64,000 bases of DNA from Yamagishiella unicocca (taxonomy: Eukaryota > Chlorophyta > Chlorophyceae > Chlamydomonadales > Volvocaceae). This document shows positions 22,266 to 32,900 of the stretch, piece after piece (within the stretch, counting starts at the first letter, position 1; every line of letters starts with the position of its first letter). The notes under the pieces are model-generated. The model searched no databases, was not told where the DNA came from, and saw only the letters and a program-made list of their open reading frames with translations. The stretch is taken from contig BDSL01000046.1 of NCBI GenBank assembly GCA_003116995.1, forward strand, positions 186,001-250,000. The letters are read 5' to 3'. Made by a program: the position numbers and the translations under genes.

Positions 22266-25200
22266 TCACGCGTTAGGTACGGCGGGGCGGGCCCACGTGC
22301 TGGGATCCGACGGCAGCAGCGCCGGCAGGATGTCGGGGTGGCCGCGGGGGTGCAGCGCCACGTGCTGAGTCAGCGGCGGGGCCATCAGGTGGATGATGTG
22401 GCGCACCTGCAGGTGTACGGCACGGCATGGCAGGGTCATGGTAGAGCACGGTAGAGCGGGGGAGGAGCCGTATCGCTGACGTGTCAAACTGTCAATACAT
22501 GACCCGACCCAACAGCCCCTCCGGGGTCTGCATACCAACACACGCACCTGCCCCAAACCCGCTTCGAAACCGCGGGCTTGAATTCAACCGCCGTAACCAC
22601 CTCCCGCCGACCCAAACGACCGACCAACACTCGACCCACCAGGTCCACGGGGATCTCCGCCAGCAGCTGCCCGAGCCGCGCAGCCGCCTTGTGCGCCTCC
22701 GCTTCGAGCTCCGCCCTGCTGCTAGCCTCGCCCTTGTGCTGCTGCCGCCGAATCGCGCCACTCACGCGGCCGCGGGCGTCCTGCTGCTGCTGCTGCTGCT
22801 GCACGCCACAAGCAGCGCGCGAAGCCCAGGAGGCCGTGGGCGACTGAAGGTAGGCGTACGACAGCATCCGCACCAGGCCGGGGGCTTGTAGAGGGGTGCC
22901 AGGCATGCGCCGGACGGCCGCTGCCGCGGGTGATCGCGGCGACTGCGGCGGCGGCGGGGGCGGCGGGGGCGGCGGCGGAGCGGCGGCGGCGGTGGACGCA
23001 TCGTCGTCGTCGACGTTCGTGATTGCGCCGTCCAGCCAGCGGCGCGCGCAGGTTTCGGAGCTCGGCGAGGCGGCGTTTCCGCAGACGCCTATGGCCTGCA
23101 TGGCGGGCTGCGCGGCCGCCATGACGGAGTTGATGGCGTTCCTGTGCGGCACAGGCAGCCCAGCAAGGAGGGGGGGAGATGTTTGGGGTAGCGAGGAGGG
23201 GGGGCTGCGGATGGCGGGTTGTGGCCTCGCGGAGCGAAGCTCATGGCGGTTAAGCCGTTCGCCAGTAACAGCAAGACATCAATGCGTGCGTTAAAACGTC
23301 GTCCGACCTTCGGAGGCTTGGAAACAAATGCCTAGCGACAGCAGAGACAGAGGCAGCAGCAGAAACAACAGATCCAGCCTCGAGTTCGGGCTGCTGGTGG
23401 GTCGGCAGGAAGGGGAGGTCGCCCCGGGCGGGTTGCGAGAAAAACCCATGTACGACGAAAAAACCGTTTGTGACGTGTGGGTGGGGTTACAGTTACACGT
23501 ACCGGAACATGCGGCACATGACCTCAGCGACGGTTTGTCGTGCGGCAGCCGCGACAGCCGCGGCCTCGTCGAGGTCCGGGCGCTGCAGGCGCTGGTGCGC
23601 GAGGAGTAGTGCGCGGCTGGTGGCCTTGAACTCGGGCGGGAACGCCCCATGGGTCGCCGGCTGCAGCAGCGGAGGCGGGGCGGGGAGCGAAGCACAATAT
23701 AACTGCTTTGCAACAAGCTGGCAAGGTGGTATCAACATGTCGGTGATAAGTTGGCAAGGTAGTTTCCCGCGGCAACGTGTACAAGCAGTTCGTTGTTGTT
23801 GTAACGGTTACAGTGGGTTCCAGACCAAAAGGTAGTTCGTATTGGGGGACATGTCCCCATCTATCCGGAGCGTCAATGGAAGAAGTTGCATCCGCGGGCG
23901 GACATTGCCCCACCCGTTCTCCCCTTCCTTCATCCCCCGAGACCCACAGCACCCACCCCCGCTGCTGCAGTCTCACCGAGTGTACCAGCGGCGGCGCCTC
24001 CTTAATGGCCACGCGCTTCTCCCGCCTGCCCCTGGACCCAACAGCTCCGAAACCCAACCCCGCGTCGCCGTCCGCTCCGGCAGCCGACGCGGGCGCCTCC
24101 GCGTAGTGCACCATGCGGCCGCCCACCACCATGCGGTCGCCGCTGGACGAGCAGCGGAACACCCAGGGGTGAGACACGTAGGTGTCGTACCTGCGGTTGG
24201 GCGGTATGTACGTACGGCGGCGGGAATCACGACAAGCTCAGCATTGCAGTTCCCTTCGGTGACTAGTGCCCGGCCTTGGCTAGGCATGTATTTGGTTTTT
24301 TCCGATTACCGAGTGCTGCCCGTTCAACACATCTTCCTGGAATTAGCTAACCCACATGCGTCCTGACTGGGGCTGGCGCACCGCAGCCCGGAACGGTTGT
24401 TGTAGTTGTAACGGCTACAGTGGATCCCGGAACGGTATTGACACGTTACGTTAAACCAAAAAACCCGAAGTCAGGTCTCGCCCCAGGCTCTCGGCAGTAG
24501 GCACCCACATCTTGACTTGTCCAGGTAGGAGGCCACCGTAAGCCACTTCCTGGCCTACCAGGCAGACCGACAGGTGGGGCGGGCGACAGCAGGGCGGGCG
24601 TCGTCGCGGTTGCGGTATCGGCTCCGGGTGTGGTGTGATGCGGGGCGCAGCACCACTCTCGAACCTACGAATAGTGCTCCCGGCGTGCATGTTCGCGGCG
24701 GTGTTTCTGTACGAAGGCCGAGATTTAAAAATCCCTCAGCCCGCCAACCCTTTTGTCATAAGTTCCTTACCAACCCGCTTTTGTCATAAGTTCCTTACCA
24801 ACCCTTACCAACCCTTACCAACCGTTCCCAACCCTTACCAACCCTTACCAACCCTTCACGCCGCGGCAACTCACTTACCGTTGTAGTCTATCCAGAAGGA
24901 TGTGACGGTGCGGCTGGACTCGTTTGCGAACATGATGCGGGTGCGCATGATGCTGTTGAGCGAGCGGAGGAACACCTGCAGGGGGGGGGTGCGAAAAGTA
25001 CTCGTTTGCAGCGGGGAAGGGAGGGGTGCGGAGGCGGAGCGGGAAGGGCCAGGGGTTGCTTTATGGGGGGGGCAGCGCCGGTCGGGCTGCACGCACGGCT
25101 AGGATGTATGAGGAGGTCATCCTTGGACAGATATGGTTTTAAAACGTCCCATGTGCGTGTAGCGGTGATGACAGTGGTTGGTAGGTGTTTTGGATCTGCC

Positions 25201-26446
25201 ACCGCAAATTTGCAACTGTCGCCGCACGACCCACAGGCATACAATGGCTTCTTCTGGAGGCAGAGGCTGCACTCCGCGCAGTGCGCACGCTGTCCCGCAG
25301 TGCACGCGCCGTCCTGGCAGCCCGCTCTCTAGGCTCCCACGCACGGCACCCTGCACCGCCGCCCCACAATGTACGACTCCGCCCACCAGACCCGCTTACC
25401 ATGACCGGCTCGCTCGTCTTGGGCTCCACAGGTGTCGTACAGTCTCCGCTCGACGCTGCGGTGGCGCCCTCCGGCGGCAGCACCCAGACGCCAGGCTCCA
25501 GGTCGGTGTCCGGGTTGCGCTGGCGGGGTTGCGCGGCGGTGGGGATGTCGATCACCTGGGCGGCTGGCGCCGCGGCCGGCACGGCGGGATGCTGCTGCTG
25601 CTGCTGCTGTTGCTGCTGCTGCAGGTGCTGCTGCTGCTGCTGTTGCGGCTGCTGCTGCTGCTCCGCTTGCAGCTGCGCAACGGCGACAGCAGCTGGCGCC
25701 GCATCCGGCATCTGTGCCGGCAGCGGTGCCAGAGGCGGGTGGTCGTGCGGAGGCAAGACGTCACCATGGAAGACTTCCGGAAGCTCCTCCAGGGGCTCCA
25801 GGGGCAGCACCAGCGGCGCGAGCGGTGGTGGCGGCGCGGCTGCAGCCGCCACCGGGACAGGCGGCGGGGCGGCGTCGGGGTGGGCTGCTGGGTCGCGCAG
25901 AAAGCCCCATATGGCGGCGGCAAGCGCACCGTCGCCGTTGTCGGCGGCACCGCCGCCTCCCACGGCGGCGGCGATGGGGCCTTCGCCGAGCGCTGCCGCT
26001 GCCATGGCGGCCTCTCCCTCCGCCGCCGGTAGCAACGCGGGGACCAGGATGTCGGGGGGGCCCAGCGGGAGCAGCGGCAAGGCGCCAGCCTGATACCTCG
26101 GCAGCTCTTCGTCCTCGTCCTCATCCTCTTCGTTGAGAGGACCCAGATGGAAGAGCGGCTGCTGGAATGCTGCGGCACCATCAAGTTGATGATAGTATTG
26201 TTGGTGATGAAGGGGATGCTGCTGCTGATGCTGGTGAAGAGGAAAAGGCAGCGGACCCGCGTTCAGCAACGCGATGGCAGCTGTCGGTGATTCGGGGCCG
26301 GGAGGAACCGCGCTCGGGCTGTTGATGAACAAAGGGTTGACGTATTGGCGGTGCGCGGAGAGCGGCAGCGGCGAGGACGGCGCGGAGCGGGTCTGTCGGT
26401 GGGCAGGCACCGGGGAGCGAACCGGAGAGCCCAGCGCGGCCAGCAT
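22266..26446 (-). CDS. VHL beta-domain protein with long Gln/Pro-rich N-terminus
   Basis: Seven exons: 26446-25400, 24975-24879, 24554-24509, 24190-23977, 23660-23503, 23141-22640 and 22406-22266; about 734 residues. Joined exons 2-4 give a VHL beta domain (about 358-420): FANESSRTVTSFWIDYNG, QEVAYGGLLPGQVKM and YDTYVSHPWVFR, which match W.D..G......L.PG......Y..H.W.FR. Downstream, FPPEFKATSRALLLAHQRL and the C-terminal IPVDLVRHIIHLMAPPL are motifs I associate with plant and algal VHL-like proteins. Residues 1-349 are low complexity with poly-Q and acidic runs. In animals pVHL is the substrate receptor of a Cullin-2/Elongin ligase for hydroxylated HIF. A classical BC box (TLxxxC) is not evident here, so ligase assembly is unproven. 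Divergent from the MCMDC2-like gene. Confidence 0.85.
24745..24857. repeat. Tandem array of donor-like units in VHL-like intron 2
   Basis: The array starts with two copies of an approximately 30-bp unit containing ttttgtcataagttcc and continues as 10-bp units (ttaccaaccc). Read in gene sense, each unit contains GGTAAGG. The array begins about 20 nt beyond the authentic donor of exon 2 (exon end 24879). Confidence 0.9.
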
Positions 26447-26914
26447 CTTTTCGGGACCGCTGCCTGGTATGGACTACGCCAAAGGCGTGTTAGATGCCAG
26501 AGCAAAGGATGAAAGGTTTAGAAGGCCGGCGGGGTTGATGGTTGGGCCGCTGAAGAAGGGTTGCTTGAGGACGGCGCGGCGAAAGCAAAGAGCAGGGACG
26601 TCAGTCTCTGTTGGCCGGGCGCCGGCACAAGTAGGGCGGGCAGAAATACGTTTAAAATGGATCACAGAAGCACAGCCCGTGCTCACAGGTAAGGGGCAGC
26701 TTTGGTTCGCCTGGCCGGGTGTATCTGTTTTTAAGGCCCGCCGGCGACGTGGATCCGATCTTTGGAATTCCCTTGCATGGGCAACTGCATGGCGGGAACA
26801 GCGAAATCGTCACCCCGATCCCCCTCCGCACACGATTCCCTTGCAGCTTGCTGTACTTACCGAAAACAACGCCGCCGCCGTTTCTGTTCCTTTACTAAAC
26901 TCTACGGACGCGGC
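26447..26914. promoter_or_regulatory. Putative bidirectional promoter, VHL-like / MCMDC2
   Basis: A 468-bp gap between divergent start codons. An in-frame stop lies about 20 nt upstream of the VHL-like ATG, supporting that start. The MCMDC2 frame stays open upstream to 26762, so an earlier start there is possible. Confidence 0.5.
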
Positions 26915-29900
26915 ATGGATTTCGAGGGACCTGACCCAGTCGGTCAGCCCTTCGAGGGCGGGCCGCTGTTGAGTCCGGAGCCCGACAGGCCGGGACGATC
27001 ACCGCTGCCGCCCTTTAGCGCGGCGGCAGGCGCTGCTGCTGCCTCCCTCCACGCGACGCGCCCTCGCATCATCCCCGACGATGACGGCGGTGGCCTTGGC
27101 AGCCAGCTGCCCTTTCCGTCCCAGCCGCTGTACCACCAGTTTGAGCAGCAACACCGGCAGCAGCAACAACAGGAGCAGCAACAGGAGCAGCAGCGGGCCA
27201 GGAAGCAGCCAAACAAACTCGCGGTTGAGCCCGCTCACCAAGCGATCGGGTCGCAACGACCGCTCTCGCAGCGCCGCGGAGCCGCGCCGGCGGTGCCGAC
27301 CCATGGGTCGCCACCCAACAACGGCGGCAGCCTGCTGGCGTACCTCATCGACAGCGGCGCGCTCGACAGTGTTGTGGTGGAGGACGATCAGGGTCAGCCG
27401 CGGCTGCTGGACGGCGCAGTATCCTTGCAGGTGCGTGTGGCAGGGGCGCGCGCGGCGGCGCTGGGGGCGGCGGGGATGACCCATTTCACCCCCGGCAGCA
27501 GCACAGCCGCGCAGTGCTGAGGAGCGGCTTTAACAGTGCTGAGGAGCGGCTTTAAAGCGCCGCGTCCGGGGATTCAGTCATCGCACTGCACGTCATCTCG
27601 TGCCTGAGTACCGGTATCAGCCGGCTGTCGCGCTTTCCCTTGCTCCTTGCTCCTCGCTCCAGCGTCGTCCAAAGATGTCGTACCGCGTATCTCTGTCCGT
27701 TTGTGGTACTACTTGTACGGCTGGCCGCCCGCAGGTGGATGTGATGGCGCTGCTGAACGCGGATCCGCAGCTGGGAGCGCAGCTGCTGCAGGACCCGAGT
27801 GAGTGGCGGACCGGGGTGTGTGTGAAACCGGGGGGGGGGACGGGGGGGAGGTGGGCGAGGAAACCGTTGGACACGACGTAGGAGAAAGAGAGACGGCCTC
27901 GGGGGTTGGGGGTTTCGGGGCGGGAGGAGCGATGGAATCATGTGGGTCGGCCATCGTACTCCGTACAAGAGGCGTCTACGACGTGGCTTGATGGCGCCCG
28001 ACCGTGCCAGCAACAACGCCATCGCAGAACCCATTCTTGCGGTCACCCGGTTCGGTGCAGCAAACGGGCTTGAGAGGGTTTCAGGGGTGAGAAGGGAAAA
28101 GGGGGGTGGCGTGAAAAAATTTGACACGAAAACGACAGGAAAGGGGGGCCAGCCCGCGACGCAGCAGGTGAAGAGGGAGGGACATCGGCACTTGCCGGTG
28201 CCTGCTCGCACGCAGCTGCTGGCCCGCCCGCCCGCCTCCCGCCTCTTCTCCTCCGAAACCAACCAACACCGACTCCAGCGCCCTCTTGCGCGCCGCCGCA
28301 GAGGGCGCCCTGTGGGGCCTTATGGACGAGGCGCACGCGGAGGGCCTCAGCGCCTCGCCCTGCCCCCGGCTGTGGCTGCGACCAACGCAGGCGAGTGTGC
28401 ACCCGTGAGTGCTGAGTCCTGAGTGCTGACACCTGAGGCGTTTGGCACTTGCAACGAACAATACGGGGCTGTTGGGGCTGTTGGGTGTGTGCGGGTGTGC
28501 GGGTGTGCGGGGTGGGACTGGCACCAACACACATCTACTGGTACCCACACACACCTACACCTCCCGTAAGAAATCCTACACCTAGCGCAGCTGCACCGCC
28601 TCTCTGTGCTGCCCACACAGCACCGCCTCTCTGTGCTGCCCACACAGCACCGCCTCTCTGTGCTGCCCAAACAGCACCGCCTCTCTGTGCTGCCCACACA
28701 GCACCGCCTCTCTGTGCTGCCCACACAGCACCGCCTCTACGCCACCTCCACGCCTCTGTCCTGCACCGCACCGCACGGCTCTGGCTTCCGTACATACACA
28801 CCGAACCCAGACCGCTCTCCCCCGCCCGACCCGAATGCCACTCCCCAACCCGCACCCCCCACCCGCACCCTCCACCCCCCGCTCCCACACCACTCCACGC
28901 GTCCCCACACCGCCCCTCCGCCCCGACATCCCTCCGCCCCGACATCCCTCCGCCCCGACATCCCTCCGCCCTGACACCCCTCCACCCCCTACCTTCAGGT
29001 GCCTCTGCCCTGCCAGCCAATAGACGCCCTGCTGGCAGGCCTCGCCCGCCCCGGCCTCAGCCTGGGGTCGGGGTCCACGCAGGCCCTGCCCGTGTGTTGC
29101 TATGGCGTCGTCGCAGCCGCCTCCAGCCTGGGCCGCCGCCCGCACAGCCGGCTGCTGGTGTGCCCGCACTGCGGGGAAGCCAGGGAGGTGCTGGAGGAGC
29201 GGGGCGTGGTTCCGGAGCCGGGGGGGACGCTGGGAGGCGGCTGCTGCTGCGAGGAGGGGGCGGTGCTGGGGGGGCTGCAAGAGGATCTGTCGGGACGGTG
29301 GGTGGGTCGGGTGGGTCGGGTGGGTCGGGTGGGTCGGGTGGGTCGGGGGGCTGTGGTTTAGATGATGGGTGGGGTGGGGTGGGTGGGTGGGGTAGGTGGC
29401 GGGGGGGTGGATGGTGTCGTCAGGACTCAGGAGGAGCGCAGAGGTGCGTGTCGGGGGGCATCTGTAGGGCGGACTGAGGCGGTTAGCGTGGAGGAAGAGG
29501 CTGGCAGGGCTGCTAGGTGCTCCGGGTGTGATTGCCCGGGGCTGAGAGGGAGGGGCGGCGGGGGGAGTTGATGCGCACACGAGGGGCCAGCTCGGTCAGC
29601 GCTACACCCCCCCACTGGCCGCGTCCTACCGCCTTTGCCTGCCTAGACCGGTCTGCTGTTCGCGCGTACAGCGCCGCACGCGCACCTCACGCTCTTGAAA
29701 AGGGTTGCAAGCTAACTTTTCGCCTCCTGCCCCCCCCTCCGCCTACGGTTTCCTACCCGGCTTCCTAGTCCGCGGGCGTTCCTCACCCACCCACCCTCCG
29801 CCTCCTCTTTCTCCTCCGCAATCCGGCAGTGTCATGGTGGATGTGCAGGAGATATGGCTGGCAGCGCTGAGCTCGGCGGCCACCGGGGCCAGGGGAGGCG

Positions 29901-32900
29901 GTGGCGGCGGCGGCGGGGGCCACTTCGTACGGCTGAGCAGTGTGCGCGTGTCGTGTACGGATGACCTGGCGGGGGCAGCCAAGGTGCGGCGGGGGGGACG
30001 CAGGGGGGTGGGGTGGCATAAAAACCGTGTACAGGGGGGGCGGAGGACACCGGTGAGTCGGGGGGGGCCGAGTGGGAACCCAAACCCGCGGGTGGGGTTG
30101 CGAGGAAGACCCGTGGGGCAGTGGTCTACGGTGGTCCTTAGAAATCACCCATCGCTGTGCTGAGCGAGCTACAATACCGCCAGCCGTCGTCGGTACTACC
30201 AGTACCAGTAATTGTGTGTGTATGGGCCCCCCCCGCCCCCCTATCCTGACCAGCCCCCCCTTCCCGGCCTACTGACGCCATGCCATCCTGCCCAGGTCGG
30301 TGACGTGGTTCGCGTTGTGGGCCTTGCGCGGCTTGTGGGGCCCTACGGCGCCGGCCGCGCGTCGTCGTCGTCGTCCTCCGCCGCCGCCGCCTCCGGCACC
30401 TCCGCCGCCGCGCCTCTGCGCTCCTCCGCCGCCGCCGCGGTCGCAGAGGTGGAGGCGCTGTCCCTCAGCCAGGTCATCCCACACACGCTCTGGGCACGAC
30501 CCGGCGGCGGTGGCGGTGGCGGTGGCGGTCTGGTGGTCTCCCGCTGCCGCCAGCCCCTTCAGGTGCTGTTGTCCAACGCCGTTTCCTTGCGGGTTTTCCT
30601 CCTCTCTGTTTGCCGACCCACGGGTCGCCTCCCCCCACTCTGCAACTATCCTGTCCTTTTCGCGTCAACGGTTTTTATGCCCCCCCCCCCCCGCAGGTGC
30701 TGTGCGACCTGGTGACTCAGCTGCTGCTGCGCCCCGCGGAGCCGCTCATCAAGCTGGCGCTGCTGGCCAGCGCAGTGTCGATTGGGGCGGGGGCGGGAGC
30801 GGAGGGCGGAGGTGCAGGTGGAGGTGGAGGCGGCGGCGGCAAGGGTGCGGGTGCAGATAAGCCGGCGGCGGTGGCGGGAGCTGGAGGCGGTGGTGCTGGT
30901 GCTGGTGGTGGTGGTGGTGGTGGCTGCAGCAGGTGCGGCAGCTGGCGTTGCGGAGTACGAGTGGACGGAGTGCGTTGTCGACGTTCGGTTACGCCCATCA
31001 TCCCTTACTGATCCTCGCTCATTCACCCCCAGCACGTGCCAGACGTCCGAGCTGCCTCTGCCTTGTGTTGTTTCCCAACACACCCAAGACCCACCCCCTC
31101 CTGCTCACCCGGGTCGCACATGGGTCTCAGCAACCCCGGGCCGCACGCTGGTTCCCCCGCACCGGCTACCCGCCGCCCCTCCCCCCCCACATGCTGTCCC
31201 TCCCCCGCCCCCCACCCCCGGCACCCACACACCCACGCACCCGTTTACACCATGTGTTTTCCCCACCCACCCAGCCACCCACCCATCCACCCACCCACCC
31301 ACCCACCCACCCACCCACCCACCCACCCACCCACCCACCCACCCACCCACCCACCCACCCACCCAGCCACCCAACCACCCAGCCACCCAGCCACCCAGCC
31401 ACCCACCCACCCACCCACCCACCCACCCACCCACCCACCCACCCACCCACCCACCCACCCACCCACCCACCCACCCACCCAACCACCCAGCCACCCAGCC
31501 ACCCACCCACCCACCCACCCACCCACCCACCCACCCAGCCACCCACCCACCCACCCACCCAACCACCCAACCACCCAACCACCCAACCACCCAGCCACCC
31601 ACCCACCCACCCAGCCACCCAGCCACCCACCCAACCACCCAGCCACCCACCCACCCAGCCACCCACCCAACCACCCAACCACCCGCCTACCCAGCGACCC
31701 GCCTACCCAGCGACCCACCCAACCACCCATCCATCCACCCAATCACCCACCCACCCAATCACCCACCCACCCACCCACCCACCCAACCAACCAACCAACC
31801 AACCAACCAACCAACCACCTGCCGTTTCTACGCCGCCCACCCACCCGCCGCACCCGCAGGCCGCAGCTGAGCGTGCTGCTGGGCTGCGACGCCCCCTCCG
31901 ACCCCCTGGGCCCGCGGCTGCTGCGAGCCCTGGCGGCGCTGCTCAGCCCGCACAGCGGCGCCCTGGGGGCGGCAGCAGCAGCCGTGATGGACGACCCGCT
32001 GGCACCGCGGCTGCAGCAGGGTGCCGCCAGGGTGGACGGCGAGGGCCAGGCGGGCGGGGTGGCCCACGGGTCGGTGCTGCTGACGGTGGGCAACCGCGGC
32101 ATCGTCGTTGTGGAGGCGGAGCACCTCAGCACCAAGTGGGTAGGATTGGTGTTGTGGGTATTGTGGGTGTTGTGGGCGTTGTGGGTGTTGTGGATGTTGT
32201 GGGTATTTGGGGTGTTGGGTTGCGGCGTCCAGTCCTTGGATTCAAACTGCAGTACCATGGCGGCGTCAGATACGGCAGCACTAGCGGTACGGAAATACGG
32301 GCTGTGTCGGTGCGGCCCTCGCAATTGCTTGTGTTGTGTTCATTTGCCACCTCAAACAGCACCCAAGATGTGGTTGGGTGCTACTTTGTTTCGCCTCCTT
32401 TCACACCAACTTTCCGTGCCCACCTTGCCCCCCGTGCTCACACCGTGCTGCCGTGTCTCCCCTCGCCCCGCCCCCTCCCGGTTCTTTTATTGTAACCCCC
32501 CGCCTTTTATGGTTGACCCCGCCTCACACACCCCCAGGCAGAAGTCCCAGTTGTGCGACATCCTCAGCCGCCCCTCCGTCACCCTAGCCCCAGCCAGGCC
32601 CGAGTTCACCGTCCCAGTCACCGCAACCGTCTGGGCCGCCGCGTGCCGACATGCAGCTGCTGACGGCGCCGCCGACGGCGGCGGCCGCCGCGGGGGGCGG
32701 TCTGCCGGCGGCCGCGGCGGTGGCGGCGGCGACGGCCTGGTGCCCGGCAGCTGCCGGGGCACGTGGTCGGGTCTGGACGAGAGCCGGTTCGACCTGGTCC
32801 TGGATCACGTGGGGGGGGATGACGTGGCGGCGGCCATGGCGCTCGACCCCGGGTCGTTGGACGAGGGTGGTGCGGCTGCGTCTGACGGTGGGTGGCTGGG

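Noticed and set aside
24391..24500. Alternative VHL exon using PAAVRTYRPTAG upstream of YDTYVSHPW
   Set aside because: The exon 3 donor AT|GTGGGT joins in phase to G|TAC and gives exactly the family spacing between PG and HPW, so no extra exon is needed.
25178..26136. Plus-strand ORFs of 230-300 codons opposite the VHL-like first exon
   Set aside because: They are GC-driven shadows with Cys or Ala runs complementary to the poly-Q exon and have no splice or family support.
31036..31870. Long THPP or GGWVGGW repeat proteins on both strands
   Set aside because: They are translations of the intronic CCCA array; the conserved MCMDC2 exons phase across it as an intron.
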